Source: Microbacterium radiodurans (GTDB lineage: Bacteria > Actinomycetota > Actinomycetes > Actinomycetales > Microbacteriaceae). From it: a stretch of 64,000 bases of DNA. The stretch's first letter is position 1. The number at the start of each line of letters is the position of its first letter. Location of the stretch: positions 62,001 through 126,000 of the forward strand of contig NZ_VYRZ01000003.1 of assembly GCF_008710705.1 (NCBI RefSeq). Direction: 5' to 3'. Positions 39,427 through 47,853 of this stretch are shown in pieces. The notes under the pieces are model-generated. The model searched no databases and had not been told where the DNA came from. It saw nothing but the letters and a program-made list of their open reading frames with translations. Made by a program: the position numbers and the translations under genes.

Positions 39427-39487
39427 GCTCCACCCGTTCCACCGCTCCGTACGCTCCACCCGTTCCACGCACCATCAGCTCCACCCG
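39427..39487. repeat. Direct repeats of about 26 bp between ROK and binding-protein genes
   Basis: GCTCCACCCGTTCCAC occurs at 39427-39442 and 39453-39468, with a shortened copy GCTCCACCCG at 39478-39487, giving periods of 26 and 25. It is a short tandem array in the 113-base gap of the operon; the function is unknown. Confidence 0.7.
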
Positions 39488-39531
39488 GACGAGCCGCCCG
39501 GCTCGCCGACATCAGAGAAGAAGGAATCACC

Positions 39532-40791
39532 ATGAAGAAGAGCCTCGGAGCACTGTCGCTCCTCGGGGTCTCCGCCCTGCTGCTCTCCGGCTGCGCAAGC
39601 GGCAACGCGGGGCAGAGCGCCGAGACCGGAGACCTGACCGTGTGGCTGGTCGGCACCGACACCCCGCAGGACGCCCGCGACTACCTCAAGAAGACCTTCG
39701 AAGCCGAGAACGAGGGCTGGACGCTCACCATCGAGGAGAAGACCTGGGCCGACACCGCGGACAACTACGTCGCCGCGCTGTCGTCGAACGACGCGCCCGA
39801 TCTCGTCGAGGTGGGCAACACGCAGTCGCCCGGCTTCATCGACCAGGGACTGTTCGCCGACATCTCGGACCTCGAGGCGGACCTCGGCGGCAACGAGCTG
39901 CTGCAGAGCTTCGTCGAACTCGGGTCGACCGACGGGTCGCTGTACGCCGCTCCGTACTATGCGGGGTCTCGGATCGTGTTCTACTCGCCGGCGTCGTACA
40001 GCGGCGCGGTTCCCACGACCCTCGAGGAGTATGTCGCCGACGGCATCGCGGCCACGACCGCCACGAAGTCCGGCATCTACGCCCCCGGCAAGGACTGGTA
40101 CAACGCCCTGCCCTACGTCTGGGCGAACGGCGGCGAGATCGCCACTCAGGACGGCGACACCTGGACGGGCGGTTTCTCCACCGCCGGCGGCATCGCGGGA
40201 CTCGAGATGCTGCAGGACGTGTACGAGAACGCCACGATCGCCCCGGCGGACGCGGACGAGACCGACCCGCAGGTGCCGTTCTGCGCCGGTGAGGTCGGCT
40301 TCCTCTCCGCTCCCGCCTGGGTGAAGTGGTCGATCCTCGCGCCCGCCGACGACGCGAAGGCCCCGGGCTGCCCCGAGACTGCCGGCGCAGACCTGAAGGC
40401 TTTCGCACTTCCCGGTATGACCGCCGGCGAGGTCGCCCCCGTCTTCGCGGGAGGATCGAACATCGCCGTGGCGGCGAAGTCCGACGCCCCCGACAAAGCC
40501 GAGGCGGCGCTGCAGATCATCCTGTCGGAGGGGTACCAGAAGATCCTGGCCGAGAACGGCCTCATCCCGGCTCTCACGTCGTTCGCGCAGTTCCTGCCCG
40601 ACGACGAGATCACCGCCGAGGCCGCCAAAGCCGTCGCATCCTCGAAGGCCGTCCCGGCGAGCCCCAACTGGTCCGAGGTCGAGTCCTCGGGCGTCATCAA
40701 GGACGCCCTCGTGAAGATCGCCCAGGGCGGCGACGTCACGGCGATCGCGACCGAGCTCGACGGCCAGATCGAAGCGATCCTCAACAAGTAG
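39532..40791 (+). CDS. Extracellular sugar-binding lipoprotein (CUT1)
   Basis: 419 residues. The lipoprotein signal ends in LLLSGC (Cys21); GAGAAGAAGGA precedes the ATG. Family 1 solute-binding pattern: DLTVWLVGTDTPQDARDYLKK, SSNDAPDLVEVGNTQ, GIYAPGKDWYN, FAGGSNIAVAAKS. It is the first importer gene after the ROK regulator. With NagA, GH20 hexosaminidase and a ROK kinase in the same 11 kb, its ligand may be chitobiose or N-acetylglucosamine; that is inference from context. Confidence 0.92.
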   Translation: MKKSLGALSLLGVSALLLSGCASGNAGQSAETGDLTVWLVGTDTPQDARDYLKKTFEAENEGWTLTIEEKTWADTADNYVAALSSNDAPDLVEVGNTQSPGFIDQGLFADISDLEADLGGNELLQSFVELGSTDGSLYAAPYYAGSRIVFYSPASYSGAVPTTLEEYVADGIAATTATKSGIYAPGKDWYNALPYVWANGGEIATQDGDTWTGGFSTAGGIAGLEMLQDVYENATIAPADADETDPQVPFCAGEVGFLSAPAWVKWSILAPADDAKAPGCPETAGADLKAFALPGMTAGEVAPVFAGGSNIAVAAKSDAPDKAEAALQIILSEGYQKILAENGLIPALTSFAQFLPDDEITAEAAKAVASSKAVPASPNWSEVESSGVIKDALVKIAQGGDVTAIATELDGQIEAILNK

Positions 40792-40865
40792 TCGCCGAGC
40801 AGGGGGAGGGCGGGGTGGTGGCACCCCACCCCACCTTCCCTCGGCGACGCAGAGAGGACCAGGCG

Positions 40866-41837
40866 ATGACAGATCTCCGCACGCGCGAAGCCGCGCCGCC
40901 CAGCCGGCCGGACCGAGTCGTGTCGACGGCACGCGAGCGCTCGCGCCGGCGACGGGACGGCGGCAGCGCGCTGACCCTCCTCGGGCCGTCGCTCATCATC
41001 CTCGGGGTGATGGTCGGCTATCCCGCCGTGCTGATGCTCGTGCAGTCGTTCACCGACTACTCGATCCGCAATAAGGTGCAGGGCACCCTCCCGGGGTTCG
41101 TCGGCATCGAGAACTACCTCGAAGTATTCACGCAGTCGGACTTCCCGGCCGTGCTCGTGCGCAGTCTCGGCCTGATGGTCGCGATGACCATCCTGATCGT
41201 CGGTCTCGGTGCTCTGATCGCCGTGCTGATGACGCGGCTGCGCCGCGGGATGCGCATCCTCGTCTCGCTGGGGCTGCTCCTGGCGTGGGCCATGCCGCCG
41301 CTCGCGGCGACGACGGTGTGGGGGTGGATCTTCGACTCGCAGTACGGGATCGTCAACTGGGCTCTCAACACGGCGATGGGAACGGATGCCTGGACGAACC
41401 ACTCGTGGCTCGCGAATCCCTGGTCGTTCTTCTTCGTTCTGACCGTGATCGTCGTGTGGCAGGGCATCCCCTTCGCGGCGTTCACGCTCTACGCGGCGCT
41501 CGGGCAGGTGCCGGCCGAAGTGCTCGAGGCCTCGTCGCTCGACGGCGCGGTGGGCTGGCAGCGCTTCCGGCTCGTCGTCTTCCCCTACCTGCGCAACGTC
41601 GTCACGGTCGTCGTCGTGCTCCAGGTCATCTGGAACCTCCGCATCTTCACGCAGGTTTACGCGCTGCAGCAACGGGGCGGGCTGATCTCCGAGACGAACG
41701 TGCTCGGAACCTACATCTTCCGCCAGGGCCCCGGCGAGTTCGGAGTGACGAGCGCGATCGGCGTGCTCATGGTCGTCCTCCTCCTCACCCTCTCGTGGGG
41801 ATACATCCGCACCACCCTCAAGGAGGAGGAGCTGTGA
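40866..41837 (+). CDS. Sugar ABC importer permease (MalF type)
   Basis: 323 residues, ATG at 40866 after GAGAGGA. An Arg-rich cytosolic N-terminus is followed by six TM helices and the EAA loop VPAEVLEASSLDGAVGWQ. It overlaps the next permease by 4 bases (GTGA at 41834). It forms the membrane channel of the importer whose binding protein is upstream. Confidence 0.93.
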   Translation: MTDLRTREAAPPSRPDRVVSTARERSRRRRDGGSALTLLGPSLIILGVMVGYPAVLMLVQSFTDYSIRNKVQGTLPGFVGIENYLEVFTQSDFPAVLVRSLGLMVAMTILIVGLGALIAVLMTRLRRGMRILVSLGLLLAWAMPPLAATTVWGWIFDSQYGIVNWALNTAMGTDAWTNHSWLANPWSFFFVLTVIVVWQGIPFAAFTLYAALGQVPAEVLEASSLDGAVGWQRFRLVVFPYLRNVVTVVVVLQVIWNLRIFTQVYALQQRGGLISETNVLGTYIFRQGPGEFGVTSAIGVLMVVLLLTLSWGYIRTTLKEEEL

Positions 41838-42799
41838 GCACCCAGGTCACCCCGGCCACTCAGCTCGGCACGATCGGCGTGGACGAGGTCGTCGGCGAGG
41901 TCGGCAACGCCCGGCGTCCGCGCCCCCGCTCCCTGGCCGTCCGGCGTCCGCCCCGTCGCCGCGTCCTCACCCGCGTCGGACTGAACATCGCCGCGCTCAT
42001 CGTGTTCGCCTGCTCGGTCTTTCCGGTGTACTGGATGCTGAACATGTCGTTCACGCGCGGCGAGAGCATCATCAGCCGCACCCCGAGCTTCCTGCCGTTC
42101 GACTTCACGCTGGGCAATTACGCCACCGCCTGGACGCGTGAAGCCGCGCCCGGTCAGACCGACTTCGTGCACGGACTGCTCTCGTCCACCCTCGTGACCG
42201 TCGGCGTGCTGGTCGTGACGCTCGTCCTCGCCTTCCTCGCCTCGATCGCCGTGGCCCGCATCCGCTTCCGCGGCCGCCGTTCGTTCATCGTCGCCGTGCT
42301 GATCGTGCAGATGATCCCGGGCGAGGCGATGATGTTCACGATCTACGGGATGATCGACGACTGGCGCCTCATGAACACGCTCATCGGACTCGGCATCGTC
42401 TACGTCGCCGCGGTCATCCCGTTCACCATCTGGACTCTCCGCGGCTTCGTCGCCGGTGTCCCCGCCGACCTCGAGGAGGCGGCGATGATCGACGGCTGCA
42501 CCCGCACGCAGGCGTTCTGGAAGGTCACCTTCCCGCTCCTGGCCCCGGGACTCGTCGCGACCGGCATCTTCGCGTTCATCCAGTCGTGGAACGAGTTCAC
42601 GATGGCGCTGCTGCTCATGAAGGGCTACAACCTGACGCTCCCGCCGTGGCTGCTGTCGTTTCAGTCGGCGACGGCCGCGACGAACTGGGGCGCCGTGATG
42701 GCGGCATCCACCCTCATCTCGATCCCCGTCGTCATCTTCTTCCTGCTCGTGCAGGGCCGCATGTCGGGCGGCCTCGTCTCGGGCGCGGTGAAGGGGTGA
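41834..42799 (+). CDS. Sugar ABC importer permease (MalG type)
   Basis: 321 residues, GTG start in the overlap; GGAGGAGGAG lies at 41822-41831. A cytosolic Arg/Pro-rich segment (about 25-45) precedes six TM helices and the EAA loop VPADLEEAAMIDGCTRTQ. The C-terminus SGGLVSGAVKG is typical. The following kinase gene overlaps by GTGA. No ATPase gene is present in this operon either. Confidence 0.93.
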   Translation: MSTQVTPATQLGTIGVDEVVGEVGNARRPRPRSLAVRRPPRRRVLTRVGLNIAALIVFACSVFPVYWMLNMSFTRGESIISRTPSFLPFDFTLGNYATAWTREAAPGQTDFVHGLLSSTLVTVGVLVVTLVLAFLASIAVARIRFRGRRSFIVAVLIVQMIPGEAMMFTIYGMIDDWRLMNTLIGLGIVYVAAVIPFTIWTLRGFVAGVPADLEEAAMIDGCTRTQAFWKVTFPLLAPGLVATGIFAFIQSWNEFTMALLLMKGYNLTLPPWLLSFQSATAATNWGAVMAASTLISIPVVIFFLLVQGRMSGGLVSGAVKG

Positions 42800-43770
42800 C
42801 CGCGGCGATCGGCGTCGACGTCGGCGGCACGAAGATCCTCGCGATCGCGGTCGACGAGGAGGGGACCGAGATCGCCCGGGTGCGCCGGCCCACGGGATGG
42901 GGGCCGGATGCCGTCGGTGATGAGATCGCCCGCGCGGTGGCCGAGCTGGAAAGCGTCCTCGGGGTCGTGCTCGGGCCGCCGGTGGGCATCGGCATCCCCG
43001 GGCAGATCGTGCCCGACACCGGTGTCGTCGAGCACGCGGTGAACCTCGGCATCGAGCGCTTCGGTCTCGCCGACGCGGTCGCCGCGCGCATCGGTCGTCG
43101 ACCCGTCGTCGACAACGACGTGCGCGCAGCGGCCCTCGGTGCGGCCGCGCTGCTGCCCGACCTCTTCTCGCTCGCATACCTCAACCTCGGGACGGGCATC
43201 GCGGCGGCGGTGGTCGATGAGACCGGACTCCGTCGCGGGCCGCGCGGCGCCGCGGGCGAGATCGGTCACCTCAGCGTCGACCCCGCGGGCCCGCCGTGCC
43301 GCTGCGGTCAGCGCGGGTGCATCGAGTCTCTCGCCGGGGGCGGATCGGTCGCCGAGCGCTGGGGGATGCCGGCGGAGCTCCCCGTGCTCGACGTCTTCGA
43401 CGCGGCCGATGCCGGCATCGGCGCGGCGGCGCGCATCCGCGCCGATGTCGTCCGGGGCGTCGCCGCGGCGGTGCAGCTGCTGATCCTGAGCGCCGACGTC
43501 GACGCCGTCGTCCTCGGCGGCGGAGTCGCCGCCCTCGGCGACCGACTCGCCGTCCCGGTGCGCGAACGGCTGCGGGCGACCGCGACGGGCTCGCCCTTCC
43601 TCCGCTCGCTCCGCCTCGAGGAGCGCGTCACCGCCGTCCCCGGCCGCGCCCCGGTCGGCGCGCTCGGCGCAGCCCTCCTCGCCCGCACCGCGCATCCGGC
43701 GGCCCCTCCCACGCGGCTCGCTCCGCTCGCGAATCCATCCTCGACGCGCGAATCCATCGGGCATAGCTGA
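42796..43770 (+). CDS. ROK-family sugar kinase
   Basis: 324 residues, GTG start overlapping the permease stop. Glucokinase/NagK-type ROK kinase: the ATP-phosphate motif GVDVGGTKILA at the N-terminus, the substrate block EIGHLSVDP, and the zinc motif CRCGQRGCIESLAGG. Catalytic Asp candidates lie in VVDNDVRAAALG. Unlike the regulator upstream, it has no HTH. It would phosphorylate the sugar delivered by the importer, for example GlcNAc to GlcNAc-6-P, the substrate of NagA. The last 15 codons (PLANPSSTRESIGHS) run into a terminator inverted repeat. Confidence 0.92.
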   Translation: MTAAIGVDVGGTKILAIAVDEEGTEIARVRRPTGWGPDAVGDEIARAVAELESVLGVVLGPPVGIGIPGQIVPDTGVVEHAVNLGIERFGLADAVAARIGRRPVVDNDVRAAALGAAALLPDLFSLAYLNLGTGIAAAVVDETGLRRGPRGAAGEIGHLSVDPAGPPCRCGQRGCIESLAGGGSVAERWGMPAELPVLDVFDAADAGIGAAARIRADVVRGVAAAVQLLILSADVDAVVLGGGVAALGDRLAVPVRERLRATATGSPFLRSLRLEERVTAVPGRAPVGALGAALLARTAHPAAPPTRLAPLANPSSTRESIGHS

Positions 43771-43781
43771 TGGATTCGCGC
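43746..43781. terminator. Hairpin overlapping the ROK kinase stop codon
   Basis: A perfect 13-bp inverted repeat (GCGCGAATCCATC / GATGGATTCGCGC, loop 10). The left arm is coding and the TGA at 43768-43770 lies at the start of the right arm. Another GCGAATCCATC occurs just upstream (43729-43739), and a palindrome around ATCAATTGAT follows (43784-43793). It separates convergent genes. Confidence 0.75.
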
Positions 43782-43828
43782 GCGATCAATTGATTCGCGG
43801 GATGACTGGGGCTGGCTCGGGCCGGCGG

Positions 43829-44272
43829 TCAGCGCCAGGCCAGGGGGAGGAGGTGCTCGGTGCTGAGAGGCGCGAGCGGCAGGCCGGCCGCCTCGGCGGG
43901 CGTGAGCCAGCGCGCCTCGGCGATCTCGGCGGCGGCGCGGACCGACTCGGGGTCGAGGCGCAGCGCGAACGCCTCGGCGACGACGCGGAAGCCCGGTTCG
44001 TTCGCGGCATCCGACTCGAATCTGCCGAGGTACACCAGCGCGCTCTCGTCGACGTTCGCGCCCAGCTCCTCGTGCAGCTCGCGCACGAGAGCCGCGGCGG
44101 CGGATTCGCCCGGCTCCGGCTTGCCTCCCGGCGCCATGAACCGCTCGGTGCCGCGCTTCCGGACGAGGAGCGTGCGGCCCGCGGCGTCGACCACGACTGC
44201 GGCGCTGACGTGCACGACCCGTGGTGCGGATCCCGGGGCGGACGCCGAGCCGGATCCGGGATCGGAGCTCAC
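43829..44272 (-). CDS. Nudix hydrolase
   Basis: 147 residues, GTG start in a GTGA overlap with the FAD oxidase gene. The Nudix box is complete: GGKPEPGESAAAALVRELHEELG follows the G-x5-E-x7-REUxEExGU rule (box at about residues 49-71). It binds divalent metal and hydrolyses a nucleoside diphosphate linked to another group; the substrate is not evident. It is the last gene of a three-gene reverse-strand operon with the FAD oxidase and a small membrane protein. Confidence 0.92.
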   Translation of the reverse strand: MSSDPGSGSASAPGSAPRVVHVSAAVVVDAAGRTLLVRKRGTERFMAPGGKPEPGESAAAALVRELHEELGANVDESALVYLGRFESDAANEPGFRVVAEAFALRLDPESVRAAAEIAEARWLTPAEAAGLPLAPLSTEHLLPLAWR

Positions 44273-45633
44273 GGCGCGAACACCTTGCCCGGATTGAGGA
44301 TGCCGGCAGGGTCGAAGACCCGCGCGATCTCGCGCTGCAGTCGCCACTGGTCATCGCCCAGCTCGTCGGCAAGCCAGCGGCGCTTGAGCACGCCGACGCC
44401 GTGCTCTCCGGTCAGCGTCCCGCCCAGGCGCAGCGCCGAGCGGAACAGGTCTTCGGCGGCCTCCCACACGACCTCCGGGACGTCCGGTCCGTCGAAGATG
44501 AAGTTCGGGTGCAGATTCCCGTCACCGGCGTGACAGACGGTGGGGATGGGGAGGCCGTACGCGGCCTCGATGCGCGCGATCTCGTCGAACATCGCCGGCA
44601 GCGCGCTCCGCGGAACAGACACGTCCTCGATGAGGGTCGTGCCGAGCGTCTCCATGGCCGGGTGCATCGACCGTCGCACCGTCCACAGCTGCTCGGCCTC
44701 GGCATCGTCCGCGGCGACGCGCACGTTGCCTCCGGCGGCGGTCAGTACGGCGGCGATCGTCTCCGCCTCGACGGTCGCGGCGGGGCCGTCGGTCTGGACC
44801 GTCAGCTGAGCCGCACCGGGCGTCGGCGCCGGCAGCTCGAGTAGGCGGTGCGCCGCGGCGAGGCACGCGGCATCCATCAGCTCCATGATCGCGGGCTGCA
44901 CGCCGGCGGCGGTGACGGCGGAGGCGGCTGCGGCCGCGTCGCGGACGTCGGCGAAGGTGGCGGCGAGGGTGCGGGTGGCGCCCGGCACCAGGCGCCGGAG
45001 CTTCAGCGTCGCGCCGACGACGACCCCGAGGATGCCCTCGGAGCCGATCACGAGCGAAGTGAGGTCGAGGCCGGTGACGCCCTTCACGGTGCGGTGACCG
45101 AGTCGCAGCAGCCGCCCGTCGGCGAGCACGAGGTCGACCCCGAGCACCGCGTCGCGAACGACGCCGTACTTCGCGCAGAGCAGCCCGCCGGCCCCCGTGG
45201 CGATGTTCCCGCCGACGGTCGAGATGTCGCGGCTCGCGGGATCCGGCGCCCACCACAGCCCGTGCGGGGCGAGCGCGGCGTTGAGATCCGCATTGAGGAT
45301 GCCGGGCTCGACGACCGCCACGAGGTCGTCGGACGAGACCGAGAGGATGCGGTCCATCGCGCGCAGCGACAGGGCGATCTCGCCCAGTCCGGTGTTCGCC
45401 CCGCCCGCGAGGCCCGTCCCGGCGCCGCGGGGGACGACCGGGGTGCCGGTGGCCGAGGCGATCCGGAGGGTGGTCTGCACGTCGGCGACGTCGCGCGCGT
45501 GGACGACCGCCAGCGGCATGCCGGTGGCCGCGTGCCCCGATTTGTCGGCGCGCACGGCGGCTCGAGCGGCATCCGTCACGTCGACGCGGTCGCCGAGCTC
45601 AGCGACCAGCTGCGCGACGACGTCGGCGGTCAT
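44269..45633 (-). CDS. FAD-linked oxidase (GlcD / D-lactate dehydrogenase-like)
   Basis: 454 residues; the ATG at 45633 overlaps the upstream stop. An FAD-binding type 4 (PCMH) domain at about 40-215 has VVPRGAGTGLAGGAN and STVGGNIATGAGGLLC; the C-terminal FAD-oxidase domain ends with CHAGDGNLHPNF and LTGEHGVGVLKR, the histidine-containing motifs of glycolate oxidase GlcD and D-lactate dehydrogenases. It oxidises a 2-hydroxy acid to a 2-keto acid at the expense of FAD and the respiratory chain. GlcE and GlcF partners are not nearby, so a single-subunit D-2-hydroxyacid dehydrogenase is the better reading. Confidence 0.92.
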   Translation of the reverse strand: MTADVVAQLVAELGDRVDVTDAARAAVRADKSGHAATGMPLAVVHARDVADVQTTLRIASATGTPVVPRGAGTGLAGGANTGLGEIALSLRAMDRILSVSSDDLVAVVEPGILNADLNAALAPHGLWWAPDPASRDISTVGGNIATGAGGLLCAKYGVVRDAVLGVDLVLADGRLLRLGHRTVKGVTGLDLTSLVIGSEGILGVVVGATLKLRRLVPGATRTLAATFADVRDAAAAASAVTAAGVQPAIMELMDAACLAAAHRLLELPAPTPGAAQLTVQTDGPAATVEAETIAAVLTAAGGNVRVAADDAEAEQLWTVRRSMHPAMETLGTTLIEDVSVPRSALPAMFDEIARIEAAYGLPIPTVCHAGDGNLHPNFIFDGPDVPEVVWEAAEDLFRSALRLGGTLTGEHGVGVLKRRWLADELGDDQWRLQREIARVFDPAGILNPGKVFAP

Positions 45634-46049
45634 GCCAGGCGCCGACGTCCCGAGACGAGGCCGATCGTCACGGCGACGACGGCGTAGCCGAGGCCGATCC
45701 ACGCCTGGCCCATGCTCCACCAGGCGATGGTCGCGGCGGCGTAGACGAGCAGCTCGACGAGGGCGCGCACGAACGGGTGCACGGCCAGCACGGCGCGCGG
45801 CGAGACGAACAGGGCCCACAGGAGGATCGCGCCGACCGGGGCGCCGATGCCGGCGACGAGGTTGCCGGGGAAGTCCCACGCGGCGAAGCCCCAGATGGCG
45901 AGGGTCGCGAAGGCGAACAGCTGGCAGAGGACGGCGACGACGTCGAGGGCCGAGAGTGCGGGCCGGGTGCCGGCGGCCGGAGCAGCCGAGGCTGCGGCCG
46001 GCTGCGGCGCCTCGGGCGGGGTCGGGCGCACGGCGGGCAGATCGGACAT
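45630..46049 (-). CDS. Small membrane protein, YrdB/DUF2568-like
   Basis: 139 residues. After an Ala/Pro-rich N-terminus there are four TM segments (about 33-52, 60-82, 92-108, 112-132). The block GAPVGAILLWALFVSPRAV and the C-terminal pattern resemble the YrdB (DUF2568) family, recalled rather than searched. Function is unknown. It is translationally coupled to the FAD oxidase (ATGA). Confidence 0.8.
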   Translation of the reverse strand: MSDLPAVRPTPPEAPQPAAASAAPAAGTRPALSALDVVAVLCQLFAFATLAIWGFAAWDFPGNLVAGIGAPVGAILLWALFVSPRAVLAVHPFVRALVELLVYAAATIAWWSMGQAWIGLGYAVVAVTIGLVSGRRRLA

Positions 46050-46170
46050 GCCTCGATTCTAGGCGCCGGCTCGTCCGTGCCGGTCCGTGCCGGGGCGGGC
46101 CCGGGCGGGCCCGCCGGGCCCGGCGGGCCAGGGCGGGCGGGGGCGGGCACCACGTGCCGGGGCGGGCCCC

Positions 46171-46655
46171 GCGGCGGGATGCGGCCGCTGCCGGTGCCTG
46201 TTCTCAGGAAGGACGCGGTGCAGTGCGGGTCTGCGAGGTCGGAGGTGGCGGTGAGTCCTGACTTCGTGCCCGTGCCTGTGCCGGTGCCTGTGCCTGTGTC
46301 TGTGCCCGGAACCGTGCCGGGCGGGCCGGCCGAGTCCGGACGTGGGTGCGGCCGGCGGCGGGGTGCGGCCGGTGCCGGTGCCTGTTCTCAGGAAGGACGC
46401 GGTGCGGTGCGGGTCTGCGGGGGTGGGGATGCCGATGAGTCCTGACTTCGTGCCTGTGCTGTGCCTGTGCCCGGAACCGTGCCGGGCGGGCCGGCCGAGT
46501 CCGGACGTGAGTGCGGCCGGCGGCGGGATGCGGCAGGTGCCGGTGCCCGTTCTCAGGAAGGACGCGGTGCGGTGCGGGTCTACGGGGGTGGGGCTGCCGG
46601 TGAGTCCTGACTCCGTGCCGGGAACCGGGCCGGGCAGGCTCGCGAGTCCGGAGGC
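46171..46655. repeat. Compound repeat array 2: three structured units with a 6-bp microsatellite
   Basis: Three units share the core TTCTCAGGAAGGACGCGGTGC starting at 46201, 46385 and 46550. After each core comes AGTCCTGACT (inverted with TCAGGA), then a TGTGCC-type 6-bp array of about 7, 4 and 1 units, then GGAACCGTGCCGGGCGGGCC and CGAGTCCGGA. Distances are 184 and 165; the 19-base difference is fully explained by array length. The preceding 46075-46170 is a G/C run of GGGCGG words. The array fills the 613-base gap between the DUF2568-like gene and nagA and encodes nothing plausible. Confidence 0.85.
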
Positions 46656-46662
46656 GGGCGGT

Positions 46663-47853
46663 TCACAGCCGCCCGGTCCAGACGCGCCGGACCTGCAGCG
46701 CTCCGTCGAGGAGCACCGCGTCGGCAGGGCTCCCGACCGCGAGCGAGCCGAGGTCCGGTCGCCCGATCGCGCGCGCCGGCGTGCTGGTGAGAGCGGTGAC
46801 GGTCGCGGCGAGCGGCACTCCCGCGGCCACCGCTGTGCGCAGCGCCGCATCCTGGGTCAGCGTCGAGCCGGCGATCGTGCCGTCCGCGAGCCGCGCGACG
46901 CCGCCGTCGACCCGCACGGCCAGGGGGCCGAGCTCGTACGAACCGTCCGCGGCGCCGGCGGCGGCCATCGCGTCGGTGACGAATGCGATCCGGCCGGGCG
47001 CGGCATCGACGGCCGCGCGCAGGACGATCGGATGCAGGTGCACGCCGTCCGCGATGAGCTCCAGGGTGACGCGGGGGTCGGCGAACGCGGCGCCGACGGG
47101 TCCCGGCGACCGGTGGTGCAGGCCCGGCATCGCGTTGAAGGCGTGCGTGAGGATCGTCGCGCCCGCGTCGAACGCCGCCTGCGCGGCGCCCAGATCGGCA
47201 TCCGTGTGGCCGACGGCGACGGTCGCGCCGGCGGCGACGATCTGCCGAATCGCGGCGATCCCGCCCGGCAGTTCCGGGGCGAGCGTGACCTGGCGGATGC
47301 TGCCGCGACCCGCCTCGAGCAGGCGGTCGATCGCGTCGGGGGTCGGGGGGACGAGCAGCGACGGCTCGTGCGCGCCGTGATGCGCGACGTCGAGGAACGG
47401 CCCCTCGAGGTGCGACCCGAGCACCGAGGGATCGACGGCGGCGAGGTCGGCGATCGCCGCCACGCGCCTCTCGAGATCGTCGAGCGTCGCCGTGACGAGC
47501 GAGACCACGGCCCGCGTCGTGCCGTGACGGCGGTGGAGCTCGCGCGCCGCGAGGATGGCCTCGGCGCCGTCGTCGTACGCGGCGCCGCCGCCGCCGTGGC
47601 CGTGGATGTCGACGAATCCGGGCGTCAGCGTCGCGCTCTCGCCCGCGGCATCCCGCCCGTCGACGATCTCGTCACCGGGTTCCGCTGCCCATCCGGCGCC
47701 CGTCCCGACGGCTGCGACGCGGCCGTCGACGAAGCGGATCCAGGCGTCCGGCCGTTCGAGACCGCCGTCGACGAGGCGCACGGCGTGGATGAGCACACCG
47801 CGCGATCGCTCGGCGGTCCTCGCGCCCGCGCTCACCGAGGTCGCCGGGCTCAC
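46663..47853 (-). CDS. nagA: N-acetylglucosamine-6-phosphate deacetylase
   Basis: 396 residues. The GTG at 47853 overlaps the GH20 stop (GTGA), the style used throughout this genome; a later GTG is possible. Amidohydrolase fold with NagA motifs: PGFVDIHGHGG, GSHLEGPFL (metal-binding Glu), VAVGHTDAD, THAFNAMPGLHHRSPG, and FVTDAMAAAG with the catalytic Asp. It converts GlcNAc-6-P to glucosamine-6-P and acetate. Coupled to the hexosaminidase gene and apparently under the ROK regulator, it completes GlcNAc catabolism except for NagB, which is not in the window. Confidence 0.95.
   Translation of the reverse strand: MSPATSVSAGARTAERSRGVLIHAVRLVDGGLERPDAWIRFVDGRVAAVGTGAGWAAEPGDEIVDGRDAAGESATLTPGFVDIHGHGGGGAAYDDGAEAILAARELHRRHGTTRAVVSLVTATLDDLERRVAAIADLAAVDPSVLGSHLEGPFLDVAHHGAHEPSLLVPPTPDAIDRLLEAGRGSIRQVTLAPELPGGIAAIRQIVAAGATVAVGHTDADLGAAQAAFDAGATILTHAFNAMPGLHHRSPGPVGAAFADPRVTLELIADGVHLHPIVLRAAVDAAPGRIAFVTDAMAAAGAADGSYELGPLAVRVDGGVARLADGTIAGSTLTQDAALRTAVAAGVPLAATVTALTSTPARAIGRPDLGSLAVGSPADAVLLDGALQVRRVWTGRL

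Noticed and set aside
46171..46655. CRISPR or IS remnant
   Set aside because: Units lack unique spacers, and no transposase frame or target-site duplication could be found.
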